Positions 50,274 to 58,473 of a stretch of DNA of 64,000 nt are shown in pieces (position 1 is the first letter of the stretch; every line of letters starts with the position of its first letter). Below the pieces are notes generated by a model. The model was not told the origin of the DNA. It was given only the letters and a program-made list of their open reading frames with translations, and did no database searches. The position numbers and the translations under genes are program-made. Source of the stretch: Putridiphycobacter sp965230485. GTDB lineage: Bacteria > Bacteroidota > Bacteroidia > Flavobacteriales_D > Crocinitomicaceae. The DNA is taken from assembly GCA_965230485.1 (NCBI GenBank), contig CBDDLA010000001.1:2232001-2296000 (forward strand). The letters are read 5' to 3'.

Positions 50274-50675
50274 ATGATTAAGAAACCAAAACTCATTCTC
50301 CAAATACTAAACCTCCTTAACGGAATTCTGCTGAGTGTTTATTTGGTAAAGATAATGGGTTGGTCAACTACATTTAATCCAGTCAAATTGATTCATATTA
50401 TCATTGGTGCTTTTATCGTATTTGGCATTAAAAGCTGGATTGAAGTAAAAACCAATACCAAAGATCCAATCAAATCGAATAAGTATGTTAACGGTGTTTT
50501 TTTTGTTGGATCAGGAATGTTTATTCTTGGTGTTGCTTTTAAATTAATGTATTGGCCTGCTCAGGATATACTGCTAGTTTTGGGCGTTTTTATTACGTGT
50601 AGCTCATTTGTACTTTCCTTTTTTGCGCCCGATAGCGAAAAAGCTGAAAATGAAGATATAATTGATGATTTTTAA
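50274..50675 (+). CDS. Four-helix membrane protein with GldL-like hairpin
   Basis: A 133-residue protein with four hydrophobic helices. The second half, FVGSGMFILGVAFKLMYWPAQDILLVLGVFITCSSFVLSFFAP, strongly recalls the N-terminal hairpin of the gliding/T9SS motor protein GldL/PorL (GxxFKxxHWP, then a second helix and SAFxP). The acidic residue that GldL carries in helix 2 is absent. It lies between thiD and thiE with short gaps. A thiamine-related transport role is possible but unsupported. Confidence 0.6.
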   Translation: MIKKPKLILQILNLLNGILLSVYLVKIMGWSTTFNPVKLIHIIIGAFIVFGIKSWIEVKTNTKDPIKSNKYVNGVFFVGSGMFILGVAFKLMYWPAQDILLVLGVFITCSSFVLSFFAPDSEKAENEDIIDDF

Positions 50676-50676
50676 C

Positions 50677-51297
50677 ATGATTAGTTTACCAAATATATAT
50701 TATGTATCTCAGGGTGAATCAGTCAATTCACATTTGCTCAATATTGAAAAGGTTTGCCGTTCAGGTTGTAAATTAATTCAATTAAGACTAAAAAATGTCC
50801 GTTTTGAAGAAGTATTAGAAACAACAGAGCTGGCGCTAGGTATATGTCGTAAATTTAATGCAAAGCTTATCATTAACGACTATATTCAGGTGGCAGAAAA
50901 ATTTCCACAATTAGGATTACACCTTGGCAAAAATGATGTTAATTTCAAGGAAGCCAGAAAAAGGCTCCCTAATCATTTAATTGGTGGCACAGCAAATACG
51001 GCCCAAGATTGTGTCCGCTTAAATATTGAAGGTGCTGATTATATTGGCCTAGGACCTTATCATTTTACATCAACCAAAACGAATCTTGACCCAATAATTG
51101 GTTTTGAAGGTTATAAGGAGATTATTAATGAGTTAAAGGAGCGTAATATGAATACTCCAATTTATGCCATAGGTGGTATTCAAGAAGAAGACATTTCTAA
51201 GCTTATTGGCACAGGTGTCAAAGGAGTTGCAGTTTCAAGTCTTCTAACAAAAAGAAGAGAAAATGATATTAAAACTATAATTAATCGTTATGAATGA
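50677..51297 (+). CDS. thiE: Thiamine-phosphate synthase ThiE
   Basis: A 206-residue TIM-barrel enzyme joining HMP-PP and thiazole phosphate to make thiamine phosphate. LIQLRLKN, LIINDYIQVAEKFPQLGLHLGKNDV, IGGTANTAQDC, YIGLGPYHFTSTK and PIYAIGGI are the standard motifs, with the ND and HLGKND metal/diphosphate residues kept, unlike the other ThiE-like copy. The start at 50677 leaves one base after the upstream stop. It overlaps thiG by eight bases. Confidence 0.93.
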   Translation: MISLPNIYYVSQGESVNSHLLNIEKVCRSGCKLIQLRLKNVRFEEVLETTELALGICRKFNAKLIINDYIQVAEKFPQLGLHLGKNDVNFKEARKRLPNHLIGGTANTAQDCVRLNIEGADYIGLGPYHFTSTKTNLDPIIGFEGYKEIINELKERNMNTPIYAIGGIQEEDISKLIGTGVKGVAVSSLLTKRRENDIKTIINRYE

Positions 51298-52063
51298 CTC
51301 ATTAAAAATTGGTGATAAATTATTCTCATCAAGACTTTTTACTGGCACTGGTAAATTCAGTTCATCTCAATTAATGAAGAAGGCATTGCTGGCTTCAGAA
51401 AGTGAACTCGTAACGCTAGCACTAAAAAGGGTTGACGTTAACAATTCAGAGGATGATATTCTAACTCATCTTAATGCAAAACACATTAATTTATTGCCCA
51501 ACACCTCAGGTGTTCGAACAGCAAAAGAAGCCGTTTTTGCGGCTGAATTATCAAGAGAAGCACTTGAAACAAATTGGGTTAAACTAGAGATTCATCCAGA
51601 CCCAAAATATTTATTGCCGGACCCTATTGAAACACTACAAGCGGCAGAAGAGTTAGTGAAGAAAGGCTTTATCGTAATGCCTTACGTTCATGCAGATCCT
51701 GTTTTGTGTAAGAGACTAGAAGATGTAGGGACTCAATGTGTCATGCCTCTGGGTGCACCAATTGGCAGCAATAAAGGCTTAAAAACAAGGGAGTTTTTAG
51801 AAATAATCATTGATCAAGCCAATGTTCCAGTAATTGTTGATGCCGGAATCGGCGCACCATCTCATGCTGCAGATGCCATGGAATTAGGTGCAGATGCAGT
51901 TTTAGTAAATACGGCCATTGCAGTATCACAAAATCCTGTAGAAATGGCAAAAGCCTTTAAAATGGCCGTAGAGGCAGGAAGAATGGCATATCGTGCTAAG
52001 TTGGCTCCCATAAAAGATAGAGCGGAAGCAAGCAGTCCATTAACCAGTTTTTTAAATAGCTAA
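51290..52063 (+). CDS. thiG: Thiazole synthase ThiG
   Basis: A 257-residue TIM-barrel enzyme that builds the thiazole ring from DXP, dehydroglycine and ThiS thiocarboxylate. SRLFTGTGKFSS, NTSGVRTAKEAVFAAELSREAL, NWVKLEIHPDPKYLLPD with the Schiff-base Lys, VMPLGAPIGSNKGL and PVIVDAGIGAPSHAADAMELGADAVLVNTAIA are all family signatures. Confidence 0.96.
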   Translation: MNDSLKIGDKLFSSRLFTGTGKFSSSQLMKKALLASESELVTLALKRVDVNNSEDDILTHLNAKHINLLPNTSGVRTAKEAVFAAELSREALETNWVKLEIHPDPKYLLPDPIETLQAAEELVKKGFIVMPYVHADPVLCKRLEDVGTQCVMPLGAPIGSNKGLKTREFLEIIIDQANVPVIVDAGIGAPSHAADAMELGADAVLVNTAIAVSQNPVEMAKAFKMAVEAGRMAYRAKLAPIKDRAEASSPLTSFLNS

Positions 52064-52066
52064 ACT

Positions 52067-53185
52067 ATGTCATCTAACCATACATTTACTGACTTATTTG
52101 ACACCTACTCCTGGGATAACACGCTTGAGAGTATCTTTAAAAAAACGGAAAGAGATGTTCGATTTGCATTAAAGAAAAGCAAAAGAGATCTGGAGGATTT
52201 TAAGGCGCTTATTTCTCCAGCCGCTCAACCTTTTTTAGAGGAAATGGCCCAATTAAGTCAATTAGTTACTAAAACCCGATTCGGAAATACCATTCAAATG
52301 TACGCCCCCATTTATCTTAGTAATGAATGCCAAAACATCTGCACTTATTGCGGGTTCAGTTTCACAAATAAAATTCCACGCAGAACACTAAATGATGAGG
52401 AAATTTTAAAAGAAGTTGAATTCCTTAAGGAAAAAGGGTACGATCATATCTTATTGGTCACTGGTGAAGCAAATACAACAGTTGGTGTTCAATATATCAA
52501 TAACGCTATTCAACTCATAAAATCACGCTTCTCTAATATTACTATTGAAGTTCAACCTTTGGATCAAAACGATTATGAGCTCTTAAAAAAAAGTGGTTTA
52601 TATGCTGTATTGGTTTATCAAGAAACCTATCATAGAGCTGAGTATAAAAAACATCATCCTAAAGGGAAAAAATCAAATTTTAATTACCGCTTAGAGACAC
52701 CTGATCGATTAGGTAAGGCTGGTGTTCATAAAATTGGATTAGGTGCACTTTTTGGATTGGAAGATTGGCGTGCAGATAGTTTTTTTACAGCATTGCATCA
52801 TCAATATCTTAAGAAAAAATATTGGAAAACAAAGTACTCTATCTCTTTTCCTCGTCTAAGACCTTTTAGTGGTGGGCTCGAACCAAAAATTGAAATGACG
52901 AACAGAGATTTAGTTCAGTTAATTTGTGCTTTTAGACTATTAGATGAAGATCTAGAATTATCTATTTCTACTCGTGAAAGTGAGACTTTTAGGGATCATA
53001 TTGTTCAATTAGGAATTACGTCTATGAGCGCAGAATCAAAGACTAATCCTGGTGGTTATGCCGTTGAACCTCAATCTCTCGAACAATTCGAAATATCAGA
53101 TGAAAGAAGTACAGAATCAATTACGTCTATGTTAAAAAGACAAGGCTTAGATCCGGTTTGGAAAGATTGGGAACATTTTAGTTAA
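52067..53185 (+). CDS. thiH: Tyrosine lyase ThiH (dehydroglycine-forming)
   Basis: A 372-residue radical-SAM enzyme that cleaves tyrosine to dehydroglycine for thiazole formation. The cluster motif CQNICTYC (Cys 88, 92, 95) lies in PIYLSNECQNICTYCGFSF. YDHILLVTGEAN, VYQETYHRAEYKKHHPKGKK and GLGALFGLEDWRAD are typical of ThiH. Use of ThiH rather than glycine oxidase (ThiO) implies an oxygen-sensitive thiazole route. It is four bases from thiF. Confidence 0.95.
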   Translation: MSSNHTFTDLFDTYSWDNTLESIFKKTERDVRFALKKSKRDLEDFKALISPAAQPFLEEMAQLSQLVTKTRFGNTIQMYAPIYLSNECQNICTYCGFSFTNKIPRRTLNDEEILKEVEFLKEKGYDHILLVTGEANTTVGVQYINNAIQLIKSRFSNITIEVQPLDQNDYELLKKSGLYAVLVYQETYHRAEYKKHHPKGKKSNFNYRLETPDRLGKAGVHKIGLGALFGLEDWRADSFFTALHHQYLKKKYWKTKYSISFPRLRPFSGGLEPKIEMTNRDLVQLICAFRLLDEDLELSISTRESETFRDHIVQLGITSMSAESKTNPGGYAVEPQSLEQFEISDERSTESITSMLKRQGLDPVWKDWEHFS

Positions 53186-53189
53186 GCAT

Positions 53190-54251
53190 ATGGAACTATC
53201 AAAATCAGAAAAACAACAATATAATCGGCACCTAATATTAGATGATATTGGATTAGAGGGTCAACTAAAACTTAAAGCAGCAAAAGTATTGGTGATAGGT
53301 GCAGGCGGCTTAGGCTGTCCAATTTTGCAATACCTAACTGCAGCAGGGGTAGGCACTATTGGAATAATAGATCATGATATAGTCAGTATTAGTAATTTGC
53401 AACGCCAAACGCTATATAGTCACAAAGATGTGGGAAAACTAAAAGTTGAAACTGCCATCAAAAGATTGTCAGGTTTAAACCCACATACAATATTTAAAGC
53501 CTATCCATATAGGCTATCAGTAGACAATGCTATTAAAATATTGAGTAAGTTTGACATTATTGTAGATGGTTCAGACAATTTTCCAACTCGATATTTAACA
53601 AATGACGCCTCAATTATTGCAAATAAACCACTTGTTTTTGGTGCTGTTTATAAATTTGAAGGACAAGTTTCTGTTTTTAATTACCAAAACGGACCAACAT
53701 ACAGGTGCTTATTTCCTTCTCCCCCAGCACCAAATGAAGTGCCAAATTGCTCAGAAGTTGGCGTATTAGGCGTATTGCCAGGCATTATTGGTAGTTTGCA
53801 AGCTAATGAAGTAATTAAAATGATTACTGGTATTGGAGAAATTCTTAGTAGTAGACTATTGACTTATTCTACACTTACAAATACTAGTTTTCAAGTATCG
53901 TTCGAAAAAAACTCTTCTGCTTCAGTTACTGAATTATTGAAAGATTATAGCTTATTTTGTGGTATGGAGGAAAATAATTTTGAATTGGATTACGCGGATA
54001 TCAAAGATTCGCTAGATCAATATTTGTTGGTTGATGTCCGAGAGGAATGGGAACGTGCTGATTTTCACATAGGGGGTATTCACATATCAGTTTATGACCT
54101 TATCAATCAACTTGACAAATTAGAGTCGGAAAAGCCTATTTTACTTTATTGTCAGTCAGGAAACAGAAGTACAACAGGCAAAAAGCTATTAGCGGATTTA
54201 CTGAAAGATAAATCAGTTTATACTCTAAAAGGAGGTATAGCTGCTATTTAA
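53190..54251 (+). CDS. thiF: ThiF-type adenylyltransferase with C-terminal rhodanese domain
   Basis: A 353-residue E1-like enzyme that adenylates the ThiS C-terminus; the rhodanese domain (about 265-353) can supply sulfur. VLVIGAGGLGCPILQYLTAAG binds ATP, RHLILDDIG and NLQRQTLYSHKDVGKLK are family motifs, and CSEVGVLGVLPGIIGSLQANE includes the catalytic Cys region. YCQSGNRS is the rhodanese active loop. The structural zinc site normally made by two CxxC pairs reads T170-Y-R-C173 and S254-L-F-C257, so the first Cys of each pair is lost. It ends six bases before dltC. Confidence 0.92.
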   Translation: MELSKSEKQQYNRHLILDDIGLEGQLKLKAAKVLVIGAGGLGCPILQYLTAAGVGTIGIIDHDIVSISNLQRQTLYSHKDVGKLKVETAIKRLSGLNPHTIFKAYPYRLSVDNAIKILSKFDIIVDGSDNFPTRYLTNDASIIANKPLVFGAVYKFEGQVSVFNYQNGPTYRCLFPSPPAPNEVPNCSEVGVLGVLPGIIGSLQANEVIKMITGIGEILSSRLLTYSTLTNTSFQVSFEKNSSASVTELLKDYSLFCGMEENNFELDYADIKDSLDQYLLVDVREEWERADFHIGGIHISVYDLINQLDKLESEKPILLYCQSGNRSTTGKKLLADLLKDKSVYTLKGGIAAI

Positions 54252-54257
54252 TAAATT

Positions 54258-54488
54258 ATGCAAGCATTTTTAATCGATAAGATAGAGGAACTGGCTTTTA
54301 GCACTGTGGACAAAGATGATTCGCTTTGGCAAGAGGGAGTGCTAGATTCCATTACAATTGTTGAATTGGCTGTTGAAATCGAAAAAGAATTCAATATTAA
54401 AATTCCTTTTGATGAAATTATCGAAAGTAATTTTGAGACGGTTACACTCCTTATAAAATATATAGAAAATAAGCAAAATGGTGCTTAA
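54258..54488 (+). CDS. dltC: D-alanine carrier protein DltC-like acyl carrier protein
   Basis: A 76-residue carrier protein. EGVLDSITIVELAVEIEKEF holds the phosphopantetheine attachment site at Ser31 (LDSI, as in DltC LDSM). It would carry the amino acid activated by DltA. The ATG is six bases after the thiF stop, and the last 11 bases overlap dltD. Its place in a dlt set, not its sequence alone, distinguishes it from other carrier proteins. Confidence 0.85.
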   Translation: MQAFLIDKIEELAFSTVDKDDSLWQEGVLDSITIVELAVEIEKEFNIKIPFDEIIESNFETVTLLIKYIENKQNGA

Positions 54489-55674
54489 AAAGCTCATATA
54501 TTTTCATCTTATTCCCCTCGCAATCGCTTGCCTTGCAATCATCTTATTCGTTCAACTAAACAAAGCCCCATTTAACTTTACGAAAACCGTAAGCGGTAAG
54601 CAAACAAAACTAAGAGGAAGTTACAGCAATTTACAAAGTGGCGAGTTAGCAGAATTAAACTATGTAGCTAGCATTCAAAATAAAAAACAGCTGACCATAT
54701 TTGGGTCATCTGAATTTAATAACTCACCTCTTTGTCCTTATCATTTCTTCCCGGACTCTTTGGGTTTACAAATGATTGGAATTGGCCATGCTTTTCACCA
54801 AAGTTTAAGTATGCTAATTGAATTAATGGCAGTGAACGACTACTTAGATAGCAATAATAACCTATGTTTCATAATTAGCCCTGGTTGGTTTGCCCAAAAA
54901 GGAACAAATACTGAAGCTTTCATTGAGTTTGCTAAGCCCAATTTTTTAAAAACCATTGCTTCAAACCATGAAATCCCGGCTGAGTTTAAATTAGAAATTG
55001 GTAAATATATATCGCGAAATCAAAATGATCTTGATGGAATTTCACCAGCTATGGAAGTTCTGAAAAATCAATATTTAATCAGCAAATCCAACATACTCTC
55101 TAGTTTTAAGGCATTTGTATTTAATTTATGTCAAAAAAAATTGAGCTTTGCACATAACCCATCAAAAACCAATTATGAACTGACCATCAAAAATTTGAAT
55201 AATAAAGAGTGGCACAATGATTTTGAAAGTATAGGTTTATTAGCAAAAGAAGAGTTTTTTAATCTTAGTTCAAATCAGTTTTATGTTCTTGATAGTTATT
55301 ATAAAGAATTTATGAAAAAAGAAGATGAACCTTTTGAACTAAGAGTTGAAGATAGAATTGAGCTTAATACAAATTTAGAGTACCAGCAACATAAAACTCT
55401 GCTTAGGTATTTAAGATATAAGAAAGTGAATGCAAGCTTTATTATTTTACCTTTAAATCCATATTGTTTTCAAAATCTTGAAATTAATGAGAAATTTTTT
55501 GAAACACTAGCATTAAATATTGAAGCAGCTGGTTTTAAATGCTATAATATGTATGTTTCAGATACCAGCTCATATGATAAAGGCATTCTGAAAGATATGA
55601 TGCATTTAAGCGACTTTGGATGGATGAAAGTTAATAAATTTATTTTCGAAACACATTATGAAACAACTAGGTAA
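54478..55674 (+). CDS. dltD: DltD-family protein
   Basis: A 398-residue membrane-anchored extracytoplasmic protein. An N-terminal helix (LIPLAIACLAIILFVQL) is followed by an SGNH-like fold: FGSSEFNNSPLCPYHFF with the DltD catalytic Ser block GSSE (residues 76-79), LCFIISPGWFAQKG, and a C-terminal DMMHLSDFGW carrying the catalytic Asp373 and His376. The whole pattern is DltD rather than AlgJ/AlgX. DltD transfers or edits D-alanyl groups outside the membrane. It overlaps dltC by 11 bases and dltX by 17. Confidence 0.88.
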   Translation: MVLKKLIYFHLIPLAIACLAIILFVQLNKAPFNFTKTVSGKQTKLRGSYSNLQSGELAELNYVASIQNKKQLTIFGSSEFNNSPLCPYHFFPDSLGLQMIGIGHAFHQSLSMLIELMAVNDYLDSNNNLCFIISPGWFAQKGTNTEAFIEFAKPNFLKTIASNHEIPAEFKLEIGKYISRNQNDLDGISPAMEVLKNQYLISKSNILSSFKAFVFNLCQKKLSFAHNPSKTNYELTIKNLNNKEWHNDFESIGLLAKEEFFNLSSNQFYVLDSYYKEFMKKEDEPFELRVEDRIELNTNLEYQQHKTLLRYLRYKKVNASFIILPLNPYCFQNLEINEKFFETLALNIEAAGFKCYNMYVSDTSSYDKGILKDMMHLSDFGWMKVNKFIFETHYETTR

Positions 55675-55816
55675 AGTCACTCGTCAAATAATGTTGTATT
55701 TGGTTCTTGCGTTCGGATACCTTTATTTATATGTGGTTGATATAGATCTCATTTTGCATCCTGAAAAAGAAGGGGTTGTTAAATCCAAGACACATTTTGT
55801 CTACCAGCAATTTTAA
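55658..55816 (+). CDS. dltX: DltX-like microprotein, 52 residues
   Basis: A short ORF with ATG overlapping the end of dltD and a stop two bases before dltB. It has a basic N-terminus (KQLGKVTRQ), one transmembrane helix (IMLYLVLAFGYLYLYVV), a short extracytoplasmic linker with IDLILHPEKEG, and ends in FVYQQF. The C-terminal FxYxxF motif with its Tyr (Y49) is the hallmark of Gram-positive DltX, where the tail enters DltB and is thought to relay the D-alanyl group. It is the right size, topology and position. Confidence 0.85.
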   Translation: MKQLGKVTRQIMLYLVLAFGYLYLYVVDIDLILHPEKEGVVKSKTHFVYQQF

Positions 55817-55818
55817 AT

Positions 55819-57000
55819 ATGTATTTAAACCAAACGCTTCCTTTTAGTGAAAGTTTATTTTTTATTTACTTGATTATATCAACAAGTATTGTTTGGTTAG
55901 CCAAACAATTCGGATCGAAGCGAATTATGTTTAAGCACTTACTTTCAATTATAACAGTTGGTTATATCGCATTATTATTTACTAAGCCGCTTCAACTAAT
56001 TGCCTTAATTCTTTTATTATACTTATTCTTAAGATTACTAAGAAAATACTATCATTATGAAAATATAATTTTCCCTATGATCGTTCTTGCCTTACCAATG
56101 TTCCTAATGAAAGTCATTAACCTATATCCTGATGAAGGACAAACCTATCGTGTAAGAGACATAAAGAATCTTATTCAAATCGCAGGTCTTTCCTACATGA
56201 TTTTTAAAGTAATAAGTTTATATATAGACGAAAGACATCATGAAAAAAAAATTTCCTTTATTGATTTTTTCAACTATTTGGCATTTGTTCCTACACTTTT
56301 AATTGGACCAATAGATAGGTTTAAAAGGTTTAAAACAGATACTGAGAAAGGTTACGATAATATAACCAAAGAAAAGGTGTATCATGGTTGGGAAAGATTT
56401 GTTTTAGGATTACTATTTAAATTTATTTTTGCTGAGTTCATTCACAGACTTATTTTATCAAACTTAAATGATAATGGCAGTCTGATTTACCATGTTCAAT
56501 ATGCATATAGCTATGTATTATATCTATTTTTTGACTTTGCAGGCTACTCGCTATTAGCTATTGGTGCTGCTAGCTTTATCGGAATTGATGTCCCAATTAA
56601 CTTTAATAGACCATTTTTATCAGTTAACCCAAAGGATTTCTGGAAGCGCTGGCACAAAACATTAGGCGATTGGTTAAATGATTATTTTTTCAAACCTATT
56701 TTTAAGGACTTATCTTCAAAAGGGTTTTTCAAGTCAATTACCCGACAAAATATAGCGTTAATGTTAACTTTTACTTTAATGGGTTTTTGGAATGGTCTTG
56801 AAATTCAATTTATTTTAAGTGGAATGCTATTTGGATTATATTCTGTAATTCACAATTATTATGTGTACCGCTGCAAAAAGACTAAAAGGGATGTATTTTT
56901 CGGAAAATTAAACCCTTCATTGGTTCGTCTGATATCTATTTTTATTATGTTTAACGCTGTCACTTTCGCCATCTACATTTTTAGTGGAAACTTAATTTAA
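55819..57000 (+). CDS. dltB: DltB-like MBOAT membrane acyltransferase
   Basis: A 393-residue polytopic protein with the DltB order of motifs: LIGPIDRFKRF, YLFFDFAGYSLLAIGAASFIGI, NFNRPFLSVNPKDFWKRWHKTLGDWLNDYFFKP and MGFWNG. His279 (RWH) is the first conserved MBOAT histidine. The second, normally His in the WHG motif about 47 residues later and regarded as catalytic, is Asn325 here (codon AAT, 56791-56793). Either this enzyme works differently or it is impaired. It lies two bases after dltX and one base before dltA. Confidence 0.88.
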   Translation: MYLNQTLPFSESLFFIYLIISTSIVWLAKQFGSKRIMFKHLLSIITVGYIALLFTKPLQLIALILLLYLFLRLLRKYYHYENIIFPMIVLALPMFLMKVINLYPDEGQTYRVRDIKNLIQIAGLSYMIFKVISLYIDERHHEKKISFIDFFNYLAFVPTLLIGPIDRFKRFKTDTEKGYDNITKEKVYHGWERFVLGLLFKFIFAEFIHRLILSNLNDNGSLIYHVQYAYSYVLYLFFDFAGYSLLAIGAASFIGIDVPINFNRPFLSVNPKDFWKRWHKTLGDWLNDYFFKPIFKDLSSKGFFKSITRQNIALMLTFTLMGFWNGLEIQFILSGMLFGLYSVIHNYYVYRCKKTKRDVFFGKLNPSLVRLISIFIMFNAVTFAIYIFSGNLI

Positions 57001-57001
57001 A

Positions 57002-58471
57002 ATGAAGTATAGTTTTTCCGAAAAAGTATTCATTGACCTAGAACATGGGGCAAACAAATTTGCAATTCATGGATCAAACGGTTCCTATTCCTGGGCTACT
57101 TTCAGTAATAAGGTAAATGAACTGATCGATTTTTTTGAAAACGAAGGGTTAAATCAAACATTCAATCCTATCATTATTTACGGTCACAAAAGTGCAGATA
57201 TGCTTGTAGCAATATATGCATGCATGTCCATGAATATTCCTTATATTCCAATAGACTCAGTTTACCCGGAGGCAAGGGTAAGAAAGATAATAGACTCTTC
57301 TTCGTGCAATTTAATTATTAACACTTGTAAGAAAAGGTTAGACCTGTTCTCAACTTCGGAAATTCTCCTAAATAAAGGAATATCATTCTTTAAAAAAGAA
57401 GAAAGATTCATCCTTCTAAAATCCAACGAATTAGACCTAGTTTATATCATTTTTACATCAGGTAGTACTGGCGAACCTAAAGGAGTTCAGATCAGTAACG
57501 AAGCTGTAAAGTCTTTTACAAAATGGATGACCAGTGATGATTTTGGATTTAGTAATACGGATGTATTTATTAATACTGCTTTGTTAAGTTTTGATTTATC
57601 GGTATTTGAGGTAATGACTTTTGGAGCCTTAGGAGCAACAATTGCACTTAATACCAAAGAAGAATCTAGTCACCAAGAAGTCCTCTTAAATAAAATAGCT
57701 TCTCTGAATGGTACAATATGGATATCCACACCATCATTTGCTTTTTTATATAGTCGCTTAGATTCAGATCCACGCCTGAGAAGTGTCCGTACTTTTCTGT
57801 TTTGTGGTGAGGTTTTACCTCATAATTTAGCCAAAGAGTTAACGCAAAAGTATAGGCACGCTAAGGTTGTAAACACATATGGACCTACAGAGGCAACTGT
57901 TGCAACAACTATCCTCAATATCACAGCTGATGTATTAGACAAACATAACCCACTCCCTGTTGGGTTTTCTAAAATGGATAGTAAACTTTTAATTGAAAAT
58001 GAGGAAATAATAATTGTGGGGCCTAATGTATCGGTTGGATATATTAATAGACCCGATTTAAACCCTAAAAAGTTTACGAGTATTAACGGTCAGCGAGCAT
58101 TTAGAACAGGAGATAAAGGATATTTAAAAGATAATATGCTCTTTTTTTATGGCCGGAACGACGATATGGTGAAACTGCATGGTTATCGCATAGAAATTAA
58201 CGAAATTACATCCGTTCTTCATAATTTGCCTTATATTTTTCAAGCTGCAACTGTTGCTCTAGAACGTGGAGGTATTGTCAAAAAGATTGTTAGTTTAGTT
58301 TCACTTAAAAAAAATGAAATTAAAAATACTAATCATCTTAAATTTGACCTTAAAAAAGTATTACCTGATTACATGATACCTGCTGATATTAAAATTGTAG
58401 ATAAAATCCCTTTAAATCAAAATGGAAAGACAGATAAAGAAGAATTGATCAAGTTATACTTAAGAAAATAA
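57002..58471 (+). CDS. dltA: DltA-like D-alanine-activating adenylation enzyme
   Basis: A 489-residue ANL-superfamily enzyme. YIIFTSGSTGEPKGVQISN is the P-loop, ISTPSFAF the core motif, TYGPTEATVATT the aromatic/Mg motif, FRTGDKGYL and GRNDDMVKLHGYRIEINEI the hinge region, and PLNQNGKTDKEEL carries the C-terminal catalytic Lys. TFLFCGEVLP holds Cys268, the position that gives D-Ala specificity in characterised DltA enzymes. LPVGFSKMD is also DltA-like. It would charge DltC with D-alanine (or possibly glycine). Confidence 0.9.
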   Translation: MKYSFSEKVFIDLEHGANKFAIHGSNGSYSWATFSNKVNELIDFFENEGLNQTFNPIIIYGHKSADMLVAIYACMSMNIPYIPIDSVYPEARVRKIIDSSSCNLIINTCKKRLDLFSTSEILLNKGISFFKKEERFILLKSNELDLVYIIFTSGSTGEPKGVQISNEAVKSFTKWMTSDDFGFSNTDVFINTALLSFDLSVFEVMTFGALGATIALNTKEESSHQEVLLNKIASLNGTIWISTPSFAFLYSRLDSDPRLRSVRTFLFCGEVLPHNLAKELTQKYRHAKVVNTYGPTEATVATTILNITADVLDKHNPLPVGFSKMDSKLLIENEEIIIVGPNVSVGYINRPDLNPKKFTSINGQRAFRTGDKGYLKDNMLFFYGRNDDMVKLHGYRIEINEITSVLHNLPYIFQAATVALERGGIVKKIVSLVSLKKNEIKNTNHLKFDLKKVLPDYMIPADIKIVDKIPLNQNGKTDKEELIKLYLRK

Positions 58472-58473
58472 TT

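Noticed and set aside
54258..54488. Reading this gene as a fatty-acid or NRPS carrier protein unrelated to dlt
   Set aside because: It overlaps dltD and lies in an otherwise complete dlt set with no fatty-acid or NRPS genes nearby.
55675..55818. Apparent non-coding gap between dltD and dltB that might mark a lost gene or frameshift
   Set aside because: It is filled by an intact 52-codon ORF with a DltX-type tail, so nothing is missing.
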